A stretch of 49,696 bases of DNA from the NCBI GenBank assembly GCA_014621425.1, contig JAANBB010000302.1:1-49696 (forward strand), written 5' to 3'. Shown here one piece after another: positions 1 through 9,708 of the stretch. Each line of letters opens with the position of its first letter. Within the stretch, counting starts at the first letter, position 1. The notes below the pieces were generated by a model. The model saw only the letters and a list, made by a program, of their open reading frames with translations. It was not told the DNA's origin and did not search any database. Source of the DNA: Cylindrodendrum hubeiense (taxonomy: Eukaryota; Ascomycota; Sordariomycetes; Hypocreales; Nectriaceae). Position numbers and translations under genes: made by a program.

Positions 1-1988
1 CTCCAGCACCCCCCCGGCGCGCTGCCCGAGCCCCTCATCCTCATCGGGGATGCCTTCCAGCTTCTCCCCGGCACAAAACACAATCTGCCCTGCATTCTCG
101 ATTTCTGCCCTCCACTTTATTTTTCTCTGCCGAGGGTGGGGCGTGGGCCATCGTTCCGACTGCGCAGCCCTGTGTGCGTTTGTGTTTAGCAGCGAGCGGC
201 TGTCAGCTGCCTCCGAATCCTCCCGGTCTGGGCCTCAACACTGAGTATCAGGCATTGTAGGACAGCGTTCCAGCTTCCAGCTTCAGATATTGCCAGATGA
301 GGGCCGGATAACCACCCGAACGCAAGGGTGGCTTTTTCCCGGGTCCGGACCACGGCGGTGACCCCAGCCACGAGAAGCACAGCGCAGCCCGGTCCCGTGT
401 TCTGTCCAATTCCCGGTTCTCATCCAGAGGCCATGGGCGAGTCAGTGTCGGTCTTGAGTGTGCTGCAGGAATAGCCACCGAGAACCCGTCCACGAGACCC
501 TTTGCCCCTCCGGCTCTGTCCGAGTTGGCACCACTCCCGCCTCCGTCATGTCATCCTTCCTTCCATCCGTCCACAATCCCTTGACGGCCTCTTGTCTTGT
601 CGGCGGGGGATGATCCGGGGTGTCGTGACATTCCCCATCATGGTCAATCTCGTCACCGCGGCTCCCCCATGCTCTGCTCGACCGATACGTGCATCCAACC
701 GGGAACGCCAATGGCCCATCTGACATCCGGCTTGCCAAGGGTCTCTTTCGATAGGTCCTGGCGTTTGCAAGGTCAAGGGAGCTACTCCCTGACGATCATG
801 TTGCTCGTGCTCTCTCTCTGTCTCTCCCCGGGTTCCCCTCTCGGTCGAGTATTGTGTCGGTGACCGAGCCTGCGAGGGGCAGCTTTGCCCACCCGGCACC
901 AGGGACGTGGGTCCTTGCCGCCCACGCTCACGCCCACGCTCACGCCCACACACTCGCGCCCACACACTCACGCCCACGCCCACGCCGTACCCAACGTCCG
1001 CACACCGCCTTGCGGCACCACGAAGTCATTTCGGTGGACTCGCCGGCGTATGGATCCCTGACAATAGCCGACTTCGCCCGCTTGAGAGAATCGGCCGGCC
1101 AAGGAAATATCGTCGGAGAATTTCTTGTTTTGACAGCGGGAAATGGCTCTCACCTTGCTGAAGCTCCATGTGTTACCGCGGACCCTAGTCGCCGGCGACG
1201 GCGGCCCTGCTGCAACGCCTCTCATCCCGAAACCCAAAGAACTGACGGCTAATTGGTGCGGCTTGTGTTGTGGTTGTGACGCTGGGATAAACCGTCTGAT
1301 GGCCGATGTAGTCGTTTGGCATGCAACTTAGAATCGCTTCGGCGTTCACGTTTGGAGGAAGAACCTCTGCCGTCCTTCTTGATGGCTTTTTGTTGAGCGT
1401 TGAGAGATGTCAAGATGAGGTGAATGAGATACTCGTAGCCAAGTCTGGCAGTAGACGTCGATCTTGTTATCGCGATAAGATTGTCTCACGGTCTCGTACC
1501 TACCTCATGACAACCTATCTGCTTGCGCCTTCATCCCATAGGACAGCAACTCGCACATGCGACGCTGATAAGCCATTGTACCTTCCTTAGCAACCGGCGT
1601 CCTGAGGTACCTACTCCTTTACCTTGCTTTACCTTACCTTATTTGACCTTGATTGGTACCTTGCCTACCTGCACACCTGTTATTAATCTTGTTTAACATC
1701 GCGAGACCACGGCATCAGATGCTTCTTGCGTCAAATCATTAACCACAACGTTACCAACCCACCTCTCCTAATGACTATCTCGCTTCCCCAAGTTTCCTTG
1801 CCCGACTCCGGGCTCCCCGAGAACTCACAACACCTTCAATCACCCGGTGAAGGCGACAACCCATTAATCTCCTTCTTGTTCAGTCCATGGCTCCGGTGTC
1901 ACAATAGGCCACACCCCCAATTCCTCACCGTTCCTAGCATCATACCACAACGATGCGCCAAATTTGGCGCTGATGATATGACGTATAT
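1..1988. other. Intergenic or unassigned left end
   Basis: I see no convincing gene in this stretch. It carries a CACGCC/CTCACGCCCA-rich tandem array near 921-986 and a TACCTT-rich stretch near 1605-1670, a pattern often seen in fungal promoters. On the minus strand, positions 1-237 are open in one frame with coding-like composition. No start codon or clear splice site was found there, so it may be a fragment of a gene running off the left edge. Confidence 0.4.
921..986. repeat. CACGCC-type tandem array
   Basis: Imperfect tandem copies of CTCACGCCCA and CACGCC run through this interval. They give a strongly C-rich plus strand. It is a simple low-complexity array in intergenic DNA. Confidence 0.8.
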
Positions 1989-3450
1989 TCAATCCCTTGA
2001 ATAGAAGCGCATCTCTGCAGCGCCGATATCGAAGACGGCCAGAACGTTCTGGAGGAATACGTCACCCAGGATGTACGGCCCGGGCCCTCCAGTCGAAATG
2101 CCACAGGCACACAGCCCCGTCAGCGGATCAATCAGGTCCTGGTATATCAAGTCGGCCCGGTTGATCCAGAACTCAACTCCCGAGATGATGACTGCGAACC
2201 GCGGCGCGATAGCGTCACAAGGCACGAAGTATGCACCCCATTGGTAGATGTATGTGGCACGAGGTTTGAAAGCGCGGGCAATTGCCTCGGCTAGAGCTGT
2301 TTCAATGATCAGTACCGTGAAGGGAAGATACAGGGAGATATCTAATTACGAGGAGGGAGATGCATCATGGTGGTTCCTGTGTCCACAATGTATGGATACT
2401 GGGTTGTGTCCCTTGTGAGCCCCCACACTAAACCATCTGGGATGATGGTATAGAAGGAATATTCCCAGGCCGTTTCTTCCTGATCAATCAAATTCGCCTG
2501 CAAGTACTATCAGCCACTGCAAACGACAGGTACCCGACAAATCAAGCAACATGACAACTTACAATAATGAGATCCGTCACCGCTTTGGACTCGGGGTTCC
2601 ACAACATGGGTGGCAGCCCACCCCAAGTCAGGATTCCGCTACTCGAGTTCCTCATAATCGCCACACTAAAGACGGGGTCAATTGTGCCTTGAGAGATTGC
2701 CCTTGTCAGAAACGGCGTGTAAGAAATGGTGAGCCATGGTTCCTCCTCGCCCACTTGGCCGTAATAGGCACTCGTTATGGACGGGTAGGCGAGGCCAAGA
2801 ATCCCGACGGTGACGTTGTTACCGTGCCAGTAGGTCTTGTTGGCGAGGCCAACCTGCTGTTCAGGCACGAACAGGCCACCACATGAGATATCCGACCGCC
2901 CCATTGGGCCAGAAATCTCCTCGCCTGACGCGTACGAGAGATAGAAATGCACTCCATCGATTTCTCCGTGTCCAAAGTCGTTGATGTGTGGCTCCCCGAA
3001 AGCACAAGATGATTGTGTATGTTTGTTCCCCAAATTGTCCTCGCACCTGAATCCATTCTGAACTGTCCATGTATCGGAGCTCCCTGTATCAAAAAGCAGC
3101 CATACCGACGTACCATCCCACTCGCATTGGAGGGCATACTGTGTCGAGAAATCTCCCACAGTGGAAACGTTTTGGGATTTGCGTGGCGATACGAGACCTG
3201 CACGTTCAAGGGCAGAAATCCCAGGGTGTCCGTGGAATTTGGCCTTCCCCTTGAGGTTTTCGAGGCGCGAGGAACGTAGGCTAACACGGTCGGGGGTCGG
3301 ATCAGAGATAGCCTTGGCTCGCTGGAACGTGACGCCATTCATTGGCATTGACAGGTCCCATTTTGCGTGACTAGTCTCAGTCCATGGAAGAGCTGTCAGT
3401 AATGGACAGATGAAGATAAAGATAGAAGCCAAGGAGTTTTTAAAATTCAT
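1989..3450 (-). CDS. Secreted aspartic protease (pepsin family A1)
   Basis: Predicted exons on the minus strand are 3450-2563, 2497-2350 and 2296-1989 (447 aa). Introns have GTAAGT...TTGCAG and GTAATT...ACAG borders and the frame is continuous. An N-terminal hydrophobic signal (about residues 5-20) precedes a pro-region to about residue 95. The first catalytic motif is FDTGSS (Asp near 121), followed by a Cys-bounded loop and a flap-like YASGEEISG segment. The second motif is VDTGTT (Asp near 335), reconstituted by joining exons 1 and 2. The C-terminus has the family signature ILGDVFLQN followed by VFDIG. Both aspartates are present, so it should be an active extracellular or vacuolar acid endopeptidase. 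No GPI-like tail is visible after the last motif. There is no close neighbour to suggest an operon-like role. Confidence 0.9.
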
Positions 3451-6046
3451 GATGGTAAAGGTTGGAGAAACTCCCAGCTCATTAGTCGAGTTTGGTTACG
3501 AAGAGGAATTCGCGGTCGTTGATGGCTCTCGCCAAAAGTCTCGAGAAAGGCGATAAAAGTACCTGAATCACGTAAGTTTAAAAGAGTGGGAGCAAGAAGT
3601 ACGTGCCTCTTTGACGGGTTTGCATACCGCTCCTGTGATCCTCAGAAATAGTATCACATGGGGTCTGCCTAGAGTTGGAGGAACAGCAAGCAATGCCGCG
3701 CCTCTCCGATTTGTACAAACTTGAGCGGCTGGGACCATATAGACGACATTGAGAGTATCCGGACACAAAAGTAAACTTCTGTATCGTGACATTTCCGTTT
3801 CTGTGAACCCGGACGAGACGGTAACGTTGTCGTGGGGTTCATCCAACGGTTCTCGACGATGGGTGTAGTACCGAGCTTTGACGAGCAGCCAACAAGTTTT
3901 CGCTTCACACCTGGAAGTGTTAGGATGAGGCAGATTGAAGAGCGAGCCTACCTCGTTTTTTTATTATCACGCGTGATGAGTATATCCGGCTCCAAGACGC
4001 TCCAAGATTTTGACCACAATCGCCTTGAGATAATTTATAGGGCATTGACAAAGTACTGGGCTTTGCCATGAGTTTGTATCGAAACGGTCGCCGTGTGATG
4101 TTACAGCGGCTTGTTGCTGGGTATCTTGACTGGATTATAAGTCGCCTCGGCTTTTTAATCGTGGCTCTGTTCTGTTGTGTTTCAGTGGTCGCGTAAGCTG
4201 CATGTCACGGGCGAGGCAAACCATATAGCTGCTGACTAAAGTTCCTGGCTTAGAAGCCATTCCTACTCAAGGCAGAAGACAAATTGCACTGTCATCACGT
4301 TGCGGCTGAACGATAGAAGGCCCTCGCATGATTTACAGCTGGCTGGTTGAAATGACATAATCATTAGTCGTCGCGATAATATTCGGTTATTTGATTCCTC
4401 CATCCAATCTCATCGCTGCTCGGTCTTTGCTTACGGTTACATTCGTCAATCGCCATCCGTTGTGTTACGGTGCAGCCGTCTGACGTGGTACGCTAACTTC
4501 AGATTCGTCCCTGTGATCAGCAAGATGCGACCACCAAACCAGGTACGCCGTCGTCTTGTCTGTAGACCAATAACTTTATTTGATGGTGATGGATGGGTGT
4601 CGCCAGTTCTATGACCGGCTGGTGATGAGCTGGTACTTGAGAAAGCAGGTATACCCTTACCTTGATGTATCTATCTTGTAGTCCGCTAACTGCTAATTAA
4701 GCTTGGGTGGTATAAAAAGCACAATGACTCAAGCCACACGAAACCTATGTGGGAAATCTCCTATGCCATTGGCAAGCGGTCACTGGGATGAAGCCAAGTG
4801 TTTGCCCATGTGTCGCTACATCCGTTTAAGCACAGTGTTACCTCACCAACGGACCAGTGAGATGTCACTGCAACTTCGCACATACAATCAGCGAGCATGA
4901 GCACCCACGATCTGACTTCCCAATCAAGATACCAGACTTACGCGGCGGCCGCCTACCTACCCCGAGTGCGTCCACATGCAAAGCGTATCGGGCCTTTGCT
5001 GGGCTTGACAGTGACAAATATTGGCCCAGTGCAACGCGCTGAGTGGTGCGTTGCTCTACTCTAGCAACGGCGGCCGAGATCAATTACAGTTAGTGGGCTT
5101 ATCTCTGTTCCTGCACCTGGGGGACCCTCTTGTGCTTTGATCGCGGGTAATCTGACATCTTACATGGCGGTGGGGGCGAAGTGGTAACCCAGCCACTGCT
5201 AGTCGCTCGGGATACCGAGCGCTGACGCGCTGTTCCGAGCCATTCATTTTTAAACGATTGGATGGGGGCGCTTTGACAAAGCAACCGCTCCATTGAAGAA
5301 AATAAGTATTTGAAAAGGTGTTGGTCGAGTTGTTGCTGTTCCAGTGCGGTGGCAGTGATGAATGCTGTCGAATTTGGAAGACGGCGCGGTAGCTTAACTC
5401 GGCCGAATGCTGACATCAAGTCCCCCAGGCTACTTTAGCCCGGGGCGAAGTAGGCCAAACCTAATCACTAGTCGGATCGCGGAGCCATACTGAGATACAT
5501 GTTTGGCCCCGTCCTTCGAATCCTTCAGTGCATTGCAATGGGATATGGAGACGTCTAGAACAGGTTGATACCAATGCGGTGGCTACGTAGTCAGATGACG
5601 CTCCGCCTGATGACTTGGCGAACCTAGTCTCTATTGCATCCATCCCAGTCTTTGCTAAGGTCGGCGTCCAACCTCAAGAAAGAAAGGCCCTGGGCAAGGG
5701 GCATGATGGTGCCAAAATCTCGCGTCAGATTCTAGGTTGGTGGGTTCGGCACGCCGACATCCGGGTTGAGCCAACGGGCACAGGCGGCGCGGTATTGTAA
5801 TGATGACCAGGCAGATGGGGAAGAAGCAATCGTGCTTGATCTCTCAAGTCCAAGTATTCTATATAAGAGTGGGTGGATGATCACCTCCATCTCCATCTCG
5901 AATACCTTCAACCTCTCCCATACTCAAGCATTCTCCTCGCTAGCGGCTTGCAAACTCCAGTTGTTGCTGTTGTTTCCTCTACTTTGCTTGCAACTCATTC
6001 CCTCTTGTTTTGTCTCTCTAAGCCCACGACCACTCTCACGTCCAAC
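3451..6046. other. Intergenic, 2.6 kb, no recognisable gene
   Basis: Between the protease start and the glycosyltransferase start I find only short overlapping frames without recognisable motifs. The longest are about 90-110 codons, for example minus 3568-3908 and 5099-5419. The right end contains the TATA box and 5' leader of the glycosyltransferase. Confidence 0.4.
5861..5868 (+). promoter_or_regulatory. TATA box of the glycosyltransferase gene
   Basis: TATATAAG lies 186 bp before the chosen ATG at 6047. An in-frame ATG at 5873 sits only about 5 bp after the box, upstream of where transcription should begin. This argues for the start at 6047. Confidence 0.6.
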
Positions 6047-7399
6047 ATGGCGACCACTTCCAATACCGTGGTCAACCTGGCCAACGACATCGAGAAGGCC
6101 ACCATGATCAACTCCAGCTCAACCAAGAAGCCGTACCTCCTCTTCACTGCGGCGCCTGTCGATGGCCACACGATTCCACCTTCGAGGATTGCGAACGAGA
6201 TGATTAAGCGCGGCTATGAGGCGACCTTTATCGGCGGCCAGCAGTTTGAGGGTATGCTCAGGGGAATTGGCGCCGAATTCATCCCTGTCCCAGAAATGCT
6301 CACCCAGGAGATGATTGTTGTGCGCGAAGCCATCCCAGCCGGCATCCCCCGACTGATGTACGACATGAAGCACATCTTCCTCGGCAAGATGGCTGAGCGG
6401 TGGTACATACTCAAGGATGCTCTTGAGCGACTGCGCGTCGAGAAGCCGGACCGCGAGATCATCATCCTCAACGAGAGCTTCTTTATGGGCGCTAACCCGC
6501 TCGTCCTCGGCGCTCCGCTGCCCAAGGGCTTCACCACCCAGCCTAAGATTATCACTTTGCATGCCGTGCCGTACACCGGCACGAGCATTGACACGGGCCC
6601 CATCGGCCCCGGCCTGCCCCCGGACTCGACCGAGTCCGGCCGCGCACGGAACCAGCTGCTTAACCAGATGATGGTGGCCGGGCCCTTTGCCGGAATCATT
6701 GCAGAGCAGGATCAGATCCTCAAGGAGCTCGGCACGACCAAGGTGCTCGCGCCTGAGGTGCCCTTCCACCACTGGATGCTCATGCACGAAAGGATTCTGC
6801 AGCTATGCCCGCCCAGCCTCGAGTACCCGCGCTCCGACATGCCCTCCAGCGTCAAGTTCGCCGGCTGCCCGACGCCCCGGCCCATCGCGGCCGACTTCAA
6901 ATACCCTGAGTGGTGGGAGGACGTGACCCGCGGCGACCGCAAGGTCGTGACGGTGGCACAAGGCACCGTAGCCACCGACTACTCGGACCTGCTGATCCCC
7001 ACGATCAAGGCACTCGCCGACCGTGACGACCTCATCGTCGTCGCTATTCTGGGCCAGCGCGGTGTCAGCCTCCCCAAGGACGTTGCCATCCCGGCCAACA
7101 CGCGCGTCATCGACTACCTCCCCTATGACGCCGTACTCCCCCACTCGTCCGTCTTCGTCATGAATGCGGGCTACGGCGGCTTCCTGCACGGCATGACTAA
7201 TGGAGTGCCGATGGTGCTGGCGGGCGAGAGCGAGGACAAGCCCGAGATTGCGATGCGCGGCGCATGGAGCGGCGTAGCGGTCAACCTGCGGACGGGACGG
7301 CCAAGCCCCGCCGCCGTGCGGGCCGGTGTGGAGCGGATCCTGGGCGACGAGAGCTTCAAGACCGGGTCGAGGAGGTGCGGCGGGAGAACGCCGCGCTAA
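6047..7399 (+). CDS. UDP-glycosyltransferase, fungal MGT/YjiC-like (GT1)
   Basis: The intronless frame from the ATG at 6047 (context CAACATGGC) gives 450 aa. The N-terminal half has the PVDGHTIPP segment and FIGGQQFEG typical of macrolide/sterol-type GT1 enzymes. The C-terminal nucleotide-sugar domain has VAQGTVATDY, VIDYLPYD and NAGYGGFLHGM...GVPMVLAGESEDKPE (near 372-400). This is the fungal version of the GT1 signature, with Asn where plant enzymes have His. The family transfers a sugar from a UDP-sugar to a small lipophilic acceptor in the cytosol; the acceptor here is unknown. The last about 10 residues are odd: after SFKT the frame turns into an Arg/Gly stretch. The overlapping frame ending at 7455 encodes the expected tail (VEEVRRENAALNVFDIVE), which indicates a one-base deletion near 7362-7370 or a sequence error. 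The same-strand neighbour at 8015 may be functionally linked. Confidence 0.85.
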   Translation: MATTSNTVVNLANDIEKATMINSSSTKKPYLLFTAAPVDGHTIPPSRIANEMIKRGYEATFIGGQQFEGMLRGIGAEFIPVPEMLTQEMIVVREAIPAGIPRLMYDMKHIFLGKMAERWYILKDALERLRVEKPDREIIILNESFFMGANPLVLGAPLPKGFTTQPKIITLHAVPYTGTSIDTGPIGPGLPPDSTESGRARNQLLNQMMVAGPFAGIIAEQDQILKELGTTKVLAPEVPFHHWMLMHERILQLCPPSLEYPRSDMPSSVKFAGCPTPRPIAADFKYPEWWEDVTRGDRKVVTVAQGTVATDYSDLLIPTIKALADRDDLIVVAILGQRGVSLPKDVAIPANTRVIDYLPYDAVLPHSSVFVMNAGYGGFLHGMTNGVPMVLAGESEDKPEIAMRGAWSGVAVNLRTGRPSPAAVRAGVERILGDESFKTGSRRCGGRTPR

Positions 7400-7455
7400 A
7401 CGTCTTCGATATCGTGGAGAGCGAGATTCTGGCGGTGAGCGAGCTGGAGGTTTAA

Positions 7456-8014
7456 TTCTGCTTTTGGGACATGGTAAATAGATGAGATTGTTTTGGGTTG
7501 GAAGTCTTAGAATAGCTGTTGCTGCATAGTAATGTGATGATGATGACCTCTTGCATCAGCATGTCTCAAGAAATCCCGTCACCCCGCCGTCTCGGTGAAA
7601 TTCTCCGATGCTCGTGACCTCTGGGCACATACAACGCAAACCCGACTCCAATAATCCCAGCCGGCCCCAACCGGCCCCAACCAAGGCCGACGGGGCCGGA
7701 GACGTCGGAGTTCCACCGACGCATCCTCTCGGAGAGGTATGTAAGTTATCCCAACGGATAACCCAAAGCGAGTATGGTCCGAAGTCCGGTTATTTGTCAG
7801 ACGACATGCTCCAGGCTCGCAACCCAATTGGCTGTCCCAGCTTATCTGTCAGTGAGACTGCTTAGAAACCATGATCCTTCGGTGTGGTGAGAAAGTAGTA
7901 TATACTGACCTCAACTCGCCGCTCTCACAACTGCTCTGCGCTGGCGTTCTATTATCCAGTCGAGTTCAAACGAGCTGACGCCGTGTTTGATCGAGACCCG
8001 TGACTACAACGAAT
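7456..8014. other. Intergenic, promoter side of the hydrolase gene
   Basis: No gene is seen. A TATATA element at 7899-7904 lies about 110 bp before the next ATG. A short direct duplication, CCGGCCCCAA, occurs twice near 7661-7680. Confidence 0.5.
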
Positions 8015-8869
8015 ATGACCGCGATGGCGACACAATCATCCAGCGTGGCAAAGCCTCTCGCTTTCATGGATGCTCTGAGTCCCCACGTAGCTTACTTCGA
8101 CCCAGGTGCCACGGCAACATCCAACAAAAACCAGAACCCACACTTCATCATACTGCTGGCCTGGATGGACGCCCGTGACGCGCACATTTCCAAATATGTG
8201 ACGCAACACCGCGCCCAGTTCCCAAGCTCACGTATTCTCCTGATCAGCTGCACATCCATGATGTGGATGCGCCCTGCGCTGCGCAGACGGAAATTCGAGG
8301 CGGCCGTTCCCGTCCTGCGCGGCCTTACTGCGGCAGCTGCGTCAGAGGATCAAGAGCCGAAATTCCTAGTGCACATGTTCTCCAACGGTGGAGTTGCCTC
8401 GGCCGGAACGCTGTGGGACTTGTGGGCTTCCGACCTGGGCGGCGACAAGTATATTCCGCGGTACGCCGTCGTTATGGATTCTTGCCCGGGGTTCTGGAAC
8501 TATACCCGCGACTACCACATAACGTCGAGTTATCTGCCCGGGTGGACATGGCCCTTGGCCCATGTCCTGATGGCCATTAGCTGGTTGCTGTGGATCTCCC
8601 GGGGCCGCCATGGACAGCAGGAGATCAATGCAGAAATCCTCAACGCCCCGGGCTTCACATCACGTGAGGTGCGACGGACGTATGTATACGGGACGGCCGA
8701 CAAAGCGGTGGGGTGGGATCATGTGGAGGCGCATGCGGAGGAGGCTAGGGAGAGGGGGGTGGTAGTCAGGATGGAAAAGTTCGAAGGTGGACAGCATGTT
8801 TCGCATGTGAGGGTAGATGCGGACCGGTACTGGGGAATCGTCAATGAAACATGGCAAGGCAGCGAGTAG
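8015..8869 (+). CDS. TMEM53/PaxU-like alpha/beta hydrolase (DUF829)
   Basis: A single open frame of 284 aa from the ATG at 8015; the ATG at 8024 in GCGATGG context is an alternative. The sequence has the DUF829 layout: an early strand ending LLAWMDARD, then the nucleophile elbow HMFSNGG (Ser near 123), an acidic residue in YGTADK (Asp near 229) and the late His in GQHVSHVR (near 261-264). These form a plausible Ser-Asp-His triad. A hydrophobic stretch near 175-195 (WPLAHVLMAISWLLW) could contact membranes. Relatives include metazoan TMEM53 and PaxU of the fungal indole-diterpene clusters; the biochemical activity of the family is not settled. It lies 0.6 kb downstream of the glycosyltransferase on the same strand. 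Confidence 0.85.
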   Translation: MTAMATQSSSVAKPLAFMDALSPHVAYFDPGATATSNKNQNPHFIILLAWMDARDAHISKYVTQHRAQFPSSRILLISCTSMMWMRPALRRRKFEAAVPVLRGLTAAAASEDQEPKFLVHMFSNGGVASAGTLWDLWASDLGGDKYIPRYAVVMDSCPGFWNYTRDYHITSSYLPGWTWPLAHVLMAISWLLWISRGRHGQQEINAEILNAPGFTSREVRRTYVYGTADKAVGWDHVEAHAEEARERGVVVRMEKFEGGQHVSHVRVDADRYWGIVNETWQGSE

Positions 8870-9384
8870 AGAAAACCCATCGACTGCTGTCACCCCGGGT
8901 GAGTACCGCGTCGTCTTGGTTTAGCTCCTGCCCAGGAGCTGGGAGGCTATGACGGGAGCTGTCAGAGAGAACCGCTCTCAGTTTAATATCATGATTGTCG
9001 GTTATCTTCGTTTGGTCATCGAGCCAGCCTCAAAACCAGAAACGCTCGATCCTTGTCCTTCCTCCTCATTAGGTCGAGGATGCATGCATTCCGCATCTAA
9101 GTGTCATCCTCGCCGCTTCCTTCGATGTCGTGAACACGTAATGGTCGTCGTAAAAGCACAATGCACAGTCCCCAAACACGCCGACGCGAGGCCCAGCCCG
9201 CCAGCATCAACCAGATTTGCCATAAACCGCTGGCTCCGATTGCCTGACTCCCAAACCAGGTGTTCAAACAGTCGAGCACATAAACGCCTTCCAAGTCCTG
9301 CTCACGAGGAGGACGACCCCATGTATCTTGTACAAACCAGCCGGCTGTCCCATATCCATATTTCAACTGCAGTGGGTATCCTTC
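8870..9384. other. Intergenic, no gene seen
   Basis: Convergent space between the hydrolase and the small Cys-rich gene. A frame is open on the plus strand (8949-9449), but it has no recognisable motif and overlaps the 3' end of the minus-strand gene. Confidence 0.4.
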
Positions 9385-9708
9385 TCAAGTCTTTTGCTTC
9401 TTACGCTCACTGCTTGCGCATTCTTGCTCTTCGGCAGCATTCCTCTTGATGCCTTGGGCGAATAGGGAGTCTTCATCATCTTGGGCGAGTAGTGCCTCAT
9501 CGAGGTCGCCAATGCCTTCGTCCTCTTCGGCACACGTCTGGCACTCTTGATCAAAGTCGTGTTCCTCGACCAAGATGCCGCGGGTGCACTCTCCGAAGCA
9601 TCCCTTGTTCTTTGCCTCAAGACAAGAGAGCTCTTGTGTTAGGTCGGTCCATGTTTGCGCATCGCCGCAGCGCGTGCATGTCCCTGCGAAAACGACCATG
9701 CGACACAT
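9385..9708 (-). CDS. Small Cys-rich protein with M-C-x8-C start (107 aa)
   Basis: The intronless frame starts MCRMVVFAGTCTRCG. Cys2, Cys11 and Cys14 open the protein, and a second CxxC lies near 56-59 (ECQTCAEED) within a row of spaced cysteines (29, 37, 41). The Cys pairs suggest a zinc-ribbon-like fold. The second half is acidic and ends in a short basic KKQK tail. There is no signal peptide and no membrane segment. I recognise this as the style of small uncharacterised fungal proteins, but I know no function. The spacing Cys2-x8-Cys11 recurs in two other small genes of this window (23838 and 25085). Confidence 0.6.
   Translation of the reverse strand: MCRMVVFAGTCTRCGDAQTWTDLTQELSCLEAKNKGCFGECTRGILVEEHDFDQECQTCAEEDEGIGDLDEALLAQDDEDSLFAQGIKRNAAEEQECASSERKKQKT

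Noticed and set aside
1..237. Minus-strand open frame at the left edge with coding-like content (GQIVFCAGEKLEGIPDEDEG).
   Set aside because: No start codon or convincing splice acceptor could be placed and it is cut by the window edge, so it is mentioned only as a possible fragment.
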